From an uncultured Ruminococcus sp. (lineage in GTDB: Bacteria; Bacillota; Clostridia; Oscillospirales; Acutalibacteraceae), in NCBI GenBank assembly GCA_934476515.1, contig CAKSNZ010000039.1, positions 1 through 16,098 of the forward strand: 16,098 bases of DNA, in the 5' to 3' direction. Shown here in pieces: positions 7,702-13,969 of the stretch (position 1 is its first letter; each line of letters opens with the position of its first letter). A program made the position numbers and the translations under genes. A model generated the notes under the pieces. That model was not told where the DNA came from. It saw only the letters and a list, made by a program, of their open reading frames with translations, and made no database searches.

Positions 7702-7963
7702 TATTTTTCTCACAATTTTTCTTGTACTGAGCTTTTCTTTCCTTTGCTCTTTTTTGTTTCTCTTGTTTTACTAATAATTTTTTGTCATCCCTAGGTGGCT
7801 TTACTCCTGCCTTTTCCAATGCTCTTGGCCATGGACCTAGGTGGGACTTTATCATCATAACTTGCCAATCTGTAAAGTCACTTTTCTTAGGCAATTCATT
7901 ATTTTTATTAAATTTATTCTTTATAAGAATTATACAATCTTCTTTAGTTAACTTTTCTTCCAT
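7691..7963 (-). CDS. Small HNH_repeat-type (homing-endonuclease-associated repeat) protein without nuclease
   Basis: A roughly 90-residue, highly charged, presumably cytoplasmic protein. Residues 5-60 resemble the homing-endonuclease-associated repeat (HNH_repeat): an N-terminal helix (LTKEDCIILIKNKF), NNELPKKSDF, then a second helix ending in LGPWPRALEKAGVKPP, which matches the family's G.W..AL..AG hallmark. The rest is a Lys/Arg/Glu-rich tail. No HNH or LAGLIDADG catalytic motif is present, so it is not an endonuclease by itself. The second of two adjacent ATGs (7963) is preferred because GGAG sits 5 nt before it, against 2 nt for ATG 7966. It overlaps the next gene by 11 nt. A DNA- or RNA-binding role is possible; why it sits in a B12 operon is unclear. 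Confidence 0.72.
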   Translation of the reverse strand: MEEKLTKEDCIILIKNKFNKNNELPKKSDFTDWQVMMIKSHLGPWPRALEKAGVKPPRDDKKLLVKQEKQKRAKERKAQYKKNCEKNNEE

Positions 7964-7988
7964 CATTTCTCCACTGTAAATATGGAAA

Positions 7989-8020
7989 TAACTGATACTC
8001 CCCTAAGGAAGTATCAGTTA
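7989..8020 (-). other. Strong intergenic hairpin inside the operon, no U-tract
   Basis: Arms 7989-7999 and 8010-8020 are an 11-bp perfect inverted repeat (TAACTGATACT / AGTATCAGTTA). On the minus-strand RNA about three further pairs (one G-U) can form, leaving a 4-nt loop. It sits between the dockerin gene stop and the HNH_repeat gene, the only sizeable gap within the operon. No T-run follows on either strand, so a full terminator is doubtful. It may stabilise the upstream mRNA segment or cause partial termination (inference). Confidence 0.6.
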
Positions 8021-8035
8021 CCCCTATAAATTAAA

Positions 8036-10360
8036 TTATTTTGAATACATATAGAATGATGCACCAATTAAAGTATCAAGTTCCGGATTGGCAATATACT
8101 TCTGAATCTTTGTTACAGATTTTACAGTAATTATATCCATATGGTCAAACATAGCACATTCTTTCTGAACATCATTTAGTTCAGCTAACTTAGTAGCATA
8201 CTTCTGTAGTAATGTTACATCCTGAACAGTTACTTCACCGTCTTGGTTTATGTCACCATAAATATACTTACTTCTCTCTACACCACAGTAAATACACTTG
8301 TCGTTTTCGAAAGTACAGAATTCTTCTTCACTTTCACCACAACCATCACAAGTCTTAATGTGTTTACCGTTTAATAGAGTTTTGTAAGTGTAGTTATGAA
8401 TATGCTTTTCACCATAGCAATATAGATAACCTTCTTCGTTAAAGAAGTAGATTTGACCTTCATCATCAATAGCAATCTGTTCGTAAGCATATGCTGCTGT
8501 ACTTGTTGTTGAAAGGTTGCTTAACTGCTTTAGTGTACCGGAAGTGCTGTTTTCATTATCCTCTAGATAATAAATATTACCCGGTGCATTGTATGACTGA
8601 ACATAAATATAAACATTGCCTGTTTCTTCTTCGTAACCTGTTGAAAGAATTGGGTTACTCTGAATTTTCATACCGATTTTATTTGTTGTGTAGATAGTAT
8701 TCATAAAGTTGCTATCCTCAGGATTACCGTTGATAACATCAATAGTACCACCCTGACCTGCTACATAAATTCTGTTGTTATATACAACCGGTGCACATAC
8801 AGATTCTTGGCTGATAGTAGCAGATTTATAAGTTTCCTTATCAAAGTCACCATTATCATTTAGCTTAACTGCATGTAGGTTTTTCTGCTTGTATGAACCC
8901 CAATATAGATAATCTGTTGTATCATCATATGTAAGTTCACCACCAATATTATAAGTAGTAGTACGGTTTTCATCATACTTATACTGATACTTAATTGTGT
9001 TTGTCTTGTAGTCAACACAGTAAATATCATTTGTTGCTACTACATAGTAGTAATTATTAGCAAATACACCTTGTGACCAGTTAAAGGCATCTCCACCAAT
9101 AGTACCGTCACCAACCTGAGTTAGTACATTGTCACTATTTTTATTTACCTTATAAATATTACCGTTACAAACTAAGTAACCGTTGTTGTACTGCATTGGG
9201 TGATACTGATTAAATGTACCTTTTACTTTGCCAAGTGACTGTAAAGTATCAATGTCAAATGCTTCAATATCACTTGCAGTTGAAACGAAAATCATTCCGT
9301 CACCATATGCAACATAGTCATAATAGAAAGCTGTTGAACCGGCTACTGCAACAGTTTCGCCTTTACCTGTTTTTGTGTCAACCTTGTGTAGGCTACCTGC
9401 ACCTGTAGCATATAGATAATCGTCAACAATTACTGACTGACCGGCATAGTAAGAACCCCAAGAACCCTTAGTTCTGTTAAGTTCATAAGACCATTTTTCT
9501 TCCGGATTATTCTTAACAACCTTAGTATCAGTTACCTGATTGCCGTCTTTGAAGTTATTCATAGCACCGGCCCATTCAACATTGTGTGTGTCCTCAGGTT
9601 CATCAGGTGTTGACTGCTTTGCATCATCAAGTGCCTTAATAGCATTATCAATCTGTTCTTCTGTTACATTCCAAGTGTTTAATAACTTAACTGCATCTGT
9701 ATAAGCAGTACCGTATTCACTCTGAGCATTTTCGTCATTAATATCAGCAACATAAGAAATAAGGTCACTTCTATCTACAAACTTATTTGTAGTATCAAAG
9801 CTCATCATACCCCAGCTAATACCAACATCTTCACCATAGCCGTAAAGAGTGTACTGAAGTCTTACAACACTACCGTCTGTATAGTGAGTTGTGTCTGCCT
9901 TGTCAGCATAGCTAACACCACCTGCACCAACATCAATACCCTTGTTATCTACAGTAAACATCCAACCACTGTATGAAGTGTAATCAAATGCCTTAAGAAC
10001 ATCTTTCTCTGTTCTACCATTTACATTTTCACCAATAGCCTTCTTAATGTCTGAAGGAATTTCATCAGAAGTCCAATTTTCAGGTTCGCCACCATCTTTG
10101 ATACCTTCTAGGTAGTAGTTTGAAATATCACCTGTAAATGTACTTCTGTCGCCTAACATTCTTTCTGTAATATCTGCCAAAGACTCACCCTCATAGTAAC
10201 CAACCTTGATTGGTTCTTGAATGAAACCTTGACCAAGAGTGTTTCTTTCAACAGTCATATAAATATAACCGTCAAAAGCCTTTTCTTCTTCTGCACTAAA
10301 AGTTGCTACTGTTGAAATAACAAGAGCTAGTGCAAGAAATAATGATAATAATTTTTTCAT
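8036..10360 (-). CDS. Secreted DUF4430, PQQ-like beta-propeller, dockerin protein (predicted corrinoid binder)
   Basis: A 774-residue secreted modular protein. Signal peptide about 1-22 (cut near TFSA). The DUF4430 domain (about 28-190) carries the SGWMFTVDN...DGSVVRLQYTLYGYGEDVG signature. A FIVAR-like helical linker (about 200-250) follows, then a PQQ-like beta-propeller (about 258-650) with repeated blade strands such as VIVDDYLYATG and PVVYNNRIYVAGQGG. Next is a Cys/His-rich zinc-ribbon-like module (about 653-698; CDGCG, CIYCG), and last a type I dockerin (about 702-758). Dockerin repeat 1 (GDINQDGEVTVQDVTLLQKY) is intact; repeat 2 (FDHMDIITVKSVTKIQKY) has lost most calcium ligands. It has no membrane anchor, so retention presumably depends on a cohesin elsewhere. 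It starts at ATG in an ATGA overlap with the upstream gene. DUF4430 suggests cobalamin binding, and the propeller recalls BtuG of Bacteroides, which also binds B12; both links are inference. Confidence 0.85.
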   Translation of the reverse strand: MKKLLSLFLALALVISTVATFSAEEEKAFDGYIYMTVERNTLGQGFIQEPIKVGYYEGESLADITERMLGDRSTFTGDISNYYLEGIKDGGEPENWTSDEIPSDIKKAIGENVNGRTEKDVLKAFDYTSYSGWMFTVDNKGIDVGAGGVSYADKADTTHYTDGSVVRLQYTLYGYGEDVGISWGMMSFDTTNKFVDRSDLISYVADINDENAQSEYGTAYTDAVKLLNTWNVTEEQIDNAIKALDDAKQSTPDEPEDTHNVEWAGAMNNFKDGNQVTDTKVVKNNPEEKWSYELNRTKGSWGSYYAGQSVIVDDYLYATGAGSLHKVDTKTGKGETVAVAGSTAFYYDYVAYGDGMIFVSTASDIEAFDIDTLQSLGKVKGTFNQYHPMQYNNGYLVCNGNIYKVNKNSDNVLTQVGDGTIGGDAFNWSQGVFANNYYYVVATNDIYCVDYKTNTIKYQYKYDENRTTTYNIGGELTYDDTTDYLYWGSYKQKNLHAVKLNDNGDFDKETYKSATISQESVCAPVVYNNRIYVAGQGGTIDVINGNPEDSNFMNTIYTTNKIGMKIQSNPILSTGYEEETGNVYIYVQSYNAPGNIYYLEDNENSTSGTLKQLSNLSTTSTAAYAYEQIAIDDEGQIYFFNEEGYLYCYGEKHIHNYTYKTLLNGKHIKTCDGCGESEEEFCTFENDKCIYCGVERSKYIYGDINQDGEVTVQDVTLLQKYATKLAELNDVQKECAMFDHMDIITVKSVTKIQKYIANPELDTLIGASFYMYSK

Positions 10361-11610
10361 TGTTTCCTCTCCTTGTTGTTTTTATATAATATCATAATGC
10401 AAACTATAATTGCCAAAACAACTACACCTGCAATTATTATTAAAAAAATGAAAAATCCATTTACAGTATTAATTTCTTTTACAGAGTTATTACTACTTTC
10501 ACTACTTAAATTATCAGAGTTATCAGAAATATTAGAATTATTATCTTCATTATTACCCTTAACATTTTCAGTATTGCTTACTGTTTCCTTACTGATATTT
10601 TTACTGTTATCAGTAGCAGTTTCTTTTGTATCATTCTTCTTGTTATCGGTACTTTTATTTTCTCTATAAGAATTATTATCTATACTATTAATACTATTAT
10701 CTGTATTATTATTTACAGAATTTTTATTAACTGCTTTAATACTGTTACCGTTAATATCTTTCTTTGTGGTTTTATCAGTAGTATTTTTAGTAGTTTTTGA
10801 AGTAGGAATTTTCACTTTAACAGTAACAGTATCACTGTCTTTTTTGCCTTCTCCATTGTCAAAAACAGATTTAACTGTAATTGCAGTATTGTCCTTTACC
10901 TTAAAATACTCATTATTGCTATAGCTTTTTCCATTATAATGATACGTTACCCTAGAATAATAATTTTCAAGGGTTGCATTTATAGCAACATTGCTTTTGC
11001 CCTTAGGCAAAGTTAATGTATAGCTTTTATTATTAGTAGAAAAGCTAGGTGACAGCTTACCACTTGTAAAGTGCAAATTCTTAATTTTTGCAACAGGATT
11101 ATTAAAGTCACAACCAATATCTTTACCAAGACCGGTAGCAGTAAACTGCCACTTAATTTCATCATTATTTTTTACATAAAATTCTGATGCACCTTTATTG
11201 ATAAACCAGTTGTTGTAACTAATCATCCAACCACTTTCGCTACCAACAGAAAATTCACCTAAACCGTAACCGTCACTAACCTTTTTTCCACTTACTGTAG
11301 TAAAGTTGTCAATAGAAGCAAGATAAAAACCACCACCCATTTCAGGTTTACCTGTATATGCCGGTTTGATACCCTTTTCCTTTAGTAGTCTTAATGTGAC
11401 AGTTGCAATAGTATCGTTTTTATTAATTTTTACTTTGGTTTTGTTAATGATTTTCCCAAGCTGATGAGGAAAATCTCCCTTGTCACTACCACGGATACCA
11501 TAGTCCTGAAAGCTAATAGTTACATAACCACTACTAGCAGAAACATTTACTATACCAAATGATAGGATTACTGTGATAGCAACAAGGATTAGAGCAAATA
11601 ACTTTTTCAT
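10357..11610 (-). CDS. Surface-anchored DUF4430 plus cadherin-like domain protein, first gene of the B12 operon
   Basis: A 417-residue exported protein. Signal peptide about 1-26 (MKKLFALILVAITVIL...SASS); DUF4430 about 28-160 with GGGFYLASIDNF and ESGWMISYNNWF...NNDEIKWQFTATGLGKDIGCDF. A cadherin-like beta-sandwich domain (about 163-262) has the hallmark LHFTSGKLSPSFSTNNKSYT. An Asn/Ser/Thr/Lys-rich linker (about 265-375), membrane helix (about 380-405) and basic tail KNNKERKQ end the protein. I chose ATG 11610: TTAGG lies 5 nt upstream, while the GTG at 11616 overlaps that site. The leader holds a cobalamin riboswitch and terminator, so expression should rise when B12 is scarce. It ends ATGA-overlapped with the dockerin gene, preceded by a good AGGAGAGG. 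Likely a wall-spanning corrinoid receptor (inference from DUF4430 homology to transcobalamin). Confidence 0.85.
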   Translation of the reverse strand: MKKLFALILVAITVILSFGIVNVSASSGYVTISFQDYGIRGSDKGDFPHQLGKIINKTKVKINKNDTIATVTLRLLKEKGIKPAYTGKPEMGGGFYLASIDNFTTVSGKKVSDGYGLGEFSVGSESGWMISYNNWFINKGASEFYVKNNDEIKWQFTATGLGKDIGCDFNNPVAKIKNLHFTSGKLSPSFSTNNKSYTLTLPKGKSNVAINATLENYYSRVTYHYNGKSYSNNEYFKVKDNTAITVKSVFDNGEGKKDSDTVTVKVKIPTSKTTKNTTDKTTKKDINGNSIKAVNKNSVNNNTDNSINSIDNNSYRENKSTDNKKNDTKETATDNSKNISKETVSNTENVKGNNEDNNSNISDNSDNLSSESSNNSVKEINTVNGFFIFLIIIAGVVVLAIIVCIMILYKNNKERKQ

Positions 11611-11641
11611 AAACACCTAAAATATAACACAAAATGGGCAT

Positions 11642-11669
11642 AAAAAAACTCCTTGCAAAACGCAAAGAG
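11642..11669 (-). terminator. Intrinsic terminator acting as riboswitch expression platform
   Basis: On the minus strand CTCTTTGC (11669-11662) pairs with GCAAGGAG (11656-11649) in an 8-bp stem with one G-U, a 5-nt loop, and seven T residues (11648-11642). It lies between the riboswitch aptamer and the first gene, so B12 binding probably promotes termination. A segment upstream, GAAGAG (11721-11716), can pair with CUCUUU of the terminator's 5' arm and is a candidate antiterminator. Confidence 0.85.
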
Positions 11670-11683
11670 ACACCAAAACAAAA

Positions 11684-11700
11684 CATTACCCATAGTAATG
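11684..11700 (-). other. Candidate P13 hairpin of the cobalamin riboswitch
   Basis: CATTAC-loop-GTAATG forms a 6-bp stem with loop UAUGG in the minus-strand RNA, about 45 nt past the B12 box. AUGG of the loop (11693-11690) is complementary to CCAU in the aptamer's L5 region (11782-11779), which fits the L5-L13 kissing contact known for cobalamin riboswitches. The L5 segment also repeats CATTAC, so it could compete for the 3' arm of this hairpin. Confidence 0.5.
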
Positions 11701-11744
11701 CTTTAAAAATGGTTACTCTTCTTACCCAAAAGTACTAAAACCTT

Positions 11745-11825
11745 GAATATAGCAAGTCATCTGGCTTAATTCACAGTAATGGCAGTTGCAACGGACTTTC
11801 ACCGTATTTCCCTTGCCTATATTCT
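11745..11825 (-). promoter_or_regulatory. Cobalamin riboswitch aptamer (compact form)
   Basis: The minus strand carries the cobalamin-riboswitch landmarks in order: a closing stem GAATATA...TATATTC extended by GCAAG/CTTGC, then GGGAA, ACGGTGAAAGTCCGT, an L5 region with GCCATTACTGTGA, and the B12 box AGCCAGATGACTTGC (11766-11752). Only a few bases separate ACTGTGA from the B12 box, so the long peripheral arm of class I aptamers is missing and a class II (Cbl-II type) assignment is likely. Such compact forms may prefer methyl- or aqua-cobalamin over adenosylcobalamin (family knowledge). It controls the ten-gene operon through the terminator at 11642-11669. Confidence 0.93.
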
Positions 11826-11842
11826 TATTCAATTACAAAGAC

Positions 11843-11871
11843 AGTATACCACAATCTCCCCTATATTTCAA
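11843..11871 (-). promoter_or_regulatory. Sigma-A-type promoter of the cobalamin operon
   Basis: The minus strand shows TTGAAA (11871-11866), a 17-nt spacer and TATACT (11848-11843). Transcription would start near 11836, about ten bases before the closing stem of the riboswitch. The hexamers, spacing and position all agree, so this is a confident call for a housekeeping promoter. Confidence 0.8.
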
Positions 11872-11915
11872 CTTATATTTTTTAGCTATAAAATGTGACA
11901 AATTATTTTTATAAT

Positions 11916-11958
11916 AAAAAAGTGGTAGCAAATAAGCCGTAAACTTACTTGCCACCAC
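11916..11958 (-). terminator. Intrinsic terminator of the beta-helix gene
   Basis: On the minus strand GTGGTGGCAAGTAAG (11958-11944) pairs with CTTATTTGCTACCAC (11936-11922), a 15-bp stem with two G-U pairs and a 7-nt loop, followed by six T residues (11921-11916). It begins 8 nt after the beta-helix stop codon and insulates the cobalamin promoter from upstream transcription. Confidence 0.9.
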
Positions 11959-11966
11959 AAGATTAA

Positions 11967-13397
11967 TTAATATTTTGAAACTGCTTTTACTTTTGAAGCA
12001 CAATTTGAATAAGTATTCTTATTTTTACCTGAATTAACAATACTAATTTTTTTACCCTTAACGTAATAAATTGCTGAACCCTTGATTTTTGTGTCACTAA
12101 CATTTTTAAACTTATTCTTGCTTATAGTAACATTTTCTTCAAAAGGTAATGAAATAGCATGACCTACTACATTGGTAAACTTATTGTTTTGGATTGTAAT
12201 GCCATTACAATTTTTCTTACCGGCTGCATGAGAACCAATAGCTCTAACTACACCGTTAAAATTACAATTATGAATATTAACGTTTTTTGTAGAGGTACCA
12301 TCCCAACTTGACTTAATTGTTGGCATTGCTCCTTCTTCATCAGTTTCAATTTGAGCTACTTCAAAATGGTAGAACTTACCGGTACCTTTCTTACCACTTT
12401 GTCTTTCAAGGTACTTATCAAAATTCTTTGTTGCTAAAGGCTTATCGGTAGCCACTCTGTAGATAACGTCATTTCTCTTATTATCTGTATTAACAGAGTC
12501 TGTATAAAGAATGTTTTTAAAATTACAATGACTAATTTCAATATTTCTTGATGAAGTAAGCTGGAATACATGGCTATAATACAAAGCCTTTTCCACTGTA
12601 ATGTTTTCAACCTTTAGATTAGCACCGTGTAAGAAATACATAAAAGAAGATGGCTTGTATGTTTTAGCCTTATCGTCACCACCGGCAACAACAAAGTTTC
12701 TTACAGTAATATTTTGGGAACCATTATATCCTTTAGTATTTGTATCATCATTATCAAAATTAATGAAAATAGGCAAAGCTCTTGTCTTGATTAATCTTGT
12801 ATTTGCTCCGGAGCCTTCTACTTTTGTCTTAGAATAAAGTCTATAAAAACCATCAACATAGAAGTCGCCTTTACTAAGTTTAACTGTTAGGTTCTTTCTC
12901 TGTGCAAAAGGAATTTTTGCTCTACTCTTAGTTTTACCGATTTTGGTAATAGTATTGCTAACGTCACAGTTCTTCTGGAATATATACTGAATACAGAACT
13001 TACCACTATTTTCACTGGTAGTAACCGTATTATTCTTTTCGTTTACATAACTATTAGTAAACTCGCCCTTATTATTAAAACTACCATACTGCCACTTATA
13101 TGTTTTTCCTTGTTTCCAAAGCTTAACAACATAATTAATAATAACTGTTTTGTAATTAGGTTTTTTTAATGTAACAGTAATATAATTAGGCTTACTGCTT
13201 TTATTCCAAATATGTGATGTTGCATCACTTGCATTGTTAAGATGTCTTGTACTTTTACCATTTGCATCTGTAACAACAGGATAATTTGTTCTAACATTTG
13301 TTGATTCTGCACTTGAAGTCATTGGCATAACAGAGAATGCAGTTAGCATCATAATCATTGCCATAATAAGTGCAACACAATTTCTACATTTTTTCAT
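11967..13397 (-). CDS. Secreted right-handed parallel beta-helix protein
   Basis: A 476-residue exported protein with signal peptide about 1-30 (MKKCRNCVALIMAMIMMLTAF...SSAES). The N-terminal third (about 30-150) is rich in Lys, Asn, Thr and aromatic residues with no family I recognise. From about 160 the chain shows parallel beta-helix coils of the pectate-lyase type: QNITVRNFVVAGG, LKVENITVEKAL, RNIEISHCNFKNI, KNVNIHNCNFNGVVRAIGSH, NGITIQNNKFTNVVGHAIS and ENVTISKNKFKNVS. No anchor, dockerin or clear catalytic set is visible. A carbohydrate-active or surface-binding role is possible, but a lyase cannot be claimed. ATG 13397 is preferred over 13415 because AAAGGAAG lies 7 nt before it. The gene has its own promoter and terminator, so a link to B12 uptake is not supported. 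Confidence 0.82.
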   Translation of the reverse strand: MKKCRNCVALIMAMIMMLTAFSVMPMTSSAESTNVRTNYPVVTDANGKSTRHLNNASDATSHIWNKSSKPNYITVTLKKPNYKTVIINYVVKLWKQGKTYKWQYGSFNNKGEFTNSYVNEKNNTVTTSENSGKFCIQYIFQKNCDVSNTITKIGKTKSRAKIPFAQRKNLTVKLSKGDFYVDGFYRLYSKTKVEGSGANTRLIKTRALPIFINFDNDDTNTKGYNGSQNITVRNFVVAGGDDKAKTYKPSSFMYFLHGANLKVENITVEKALYYSHVFQLTSSRNIEISHCNFKNILYTDSVNTDNKRNDVIYRVATDKPLATKNFDKYLERQSGKKGTGKFYHFEVAQIETDEEGAMPTIKSSWDGTSTKNVNIHNCNFNGVVRAIGSHAAGKKNCNGITIQNNKFTNVVGHAISLPFEENVTISKNKFKNVSDTKIKGSAIYYVKGKKISIVNSGKNKNTYSNCASKVKAVSKY

Positions 13398-13451
13398 TTT
13401 ATTACTTCCTTTCATAATGTAAAATTTGAGAAATATTTTCTATTTCCCAAA

Positions 13452-13480
13452 GTAACCCTTTTAAATAGTAAAAAGGTTAC
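13452..13480 (-). other. 5' leader hairpin of the beta-helix gene
   Basis: In the minus-strand RNA GUAACCUUUUU (13480-13470) pairs with AAAAGGGUUAC (13462-13452), 11 bp with one U-G pair and a 7-nt AU-rich loop. It lies 55 nt before the chosen start in a leader of about 115 nt. It is not followed by a U-tract, so an mRNA stability or translation role is likelier than termination (inference). Confidence 0.5.
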
Positions 13481-13519
13481 ATAATTTGCAATATTTTAAT
13501 TTACCAATTCAACAGTATA

Positions 13520-13548
13520 ATTATATAATTTTATCCAAATTAATGCAA
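13520..13548 (-). promoter_or_regulatory. Sigma-A-type promoter of the beta-helix gene
   Basis: Minus-strand TTGCAT (13548-13543), 17-nt spacer, TATAAT (13525-13520). The -10 box is a perfect consensus. Transcription would start near 13513 and include the hairpin at 13452-13480 in the leader. Confidence 0.65.
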
Positions 13549-13571
13549 TGTTAATTTTCCACAAAAAACTC

Positions 13572-13600
13572 TTTACATCAGTAAATAAATAGTATAAACT
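13572..13600 (+). promoter_or_regulatory. Possible promoter for the plus-strand membrane-protein genes
   Basis: TTTACA (13572-13577), a 17-nt spacer and TAAACT (13595-13600) stand about 30 nt before the first plus-strand start codon. The -10 matches the consensus at four of six positions, so the call is tentative. It would be divergent to the beta-helix promoter in the same roughly 230-nt intergenic region. Confidence 0.4.
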
Positions 13601-13630
13601 ACAAGTATAGTTATGAAATGAGGAATTAAT

Positions 13631-13906
13631 ATGAAAAACTTAGACAAAATTTTTATGGCATTATTTATTATAGGTACAGTATTCCTTGTTGTATCGGTAT
13701 GTTTCTTTAGACTTGCTCCAATCGGTTTTAATGTTGCAATGTCAATTTTGGAAGGACTTACTGCTTTAATTATGCTTGTACTTACCGGTATTTCTGCTAT
13801 CAAAAATCATAAATCATCCGGTTCATGGTATAGCAACCCTTTCCAAACTGTCTTTTTCTCAGTTATCCTTATTGGTTGGGCTATTGCCGTATTCTTTGTA
13901 ATGTGA
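13631..13906 (+). CDS. Small three-helix membrane protein, unknown function
   Basis: I do not recognise a family. The 91-residue product is almost entirely membrane-embedded: helices at about 8-28, 33-57 and 70-90, with short polar loops (IKNHKSSGSWYSNPF between helices 2 and 3). ATG 13631 follows GAGGAAT at good spacing. It is the first gene of the plus-strand group and reads away from the beta-helix gene. The overlapping minus-strand frame (13573-13803) lacks a ribosome site and is a shadow of this gene. Confidence 0.7.
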   Translation: MKNLDKIFMALFIIGTVFLVVSVCFFRLAPIGFNVAMSILEGLTALIMLVLTGISAIKNHKSSGSWYSNPFQTVFFSVILIGWAIAVFFVM

Positions 13907-13926
13907 TTTTTGTTTTGGTATCTGAT

Positions 13927-13955
13927 TTGAAGTAATTTCATTCTACAAATTATAT
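13927..13955 (+). promoter_or_regulatory. Possible internal promoter ahead of the 151-residue protein gene
   Basis: TTGAAG (13927-13932), 17-nt spacer, TTATAT (13950-13955), placed 15 nt before the start codon at 13970. The -35 is good and the -10 weak, and the short distance to the start codon would leave a very short leader. Low-confidence call; the three downstream genes may instead be read from the promoter near 13.57 kb. Confidence 0.3.
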
Positions 13956-13969
13956 AGCAAAGGTAAAAT

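Noticed and set aside
7691..7963. Functional homing endonuclease
   Set aside because: Only the associated repeat is present; no HNH, GIY-YIG or LAGLIDADG catalytic motif is visible.
7989..8020. Classical intrinsic terminator ending the operon after the dockerin gene
   Set aside because: The stem is strong, but no T-run follows on either strand, and no convincing new promoter is seen before the next gene.
1175..10669. Plus-strand open frames lying opposite the operon genes (for example 1839-2330, 10373-10669)
   Set aside because: They lie antisense to genes with clear domains, lack ribosome sites and encode low-complexity sequence; they are shadows of the real frames.
13573..13803. Minus-strand 76-residue frame
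   Set aside because: It overlaps the plus-strand three-helix protein gene, which has a good ribosome site; the minus frame has none and lies across the beta-helix promoter side.
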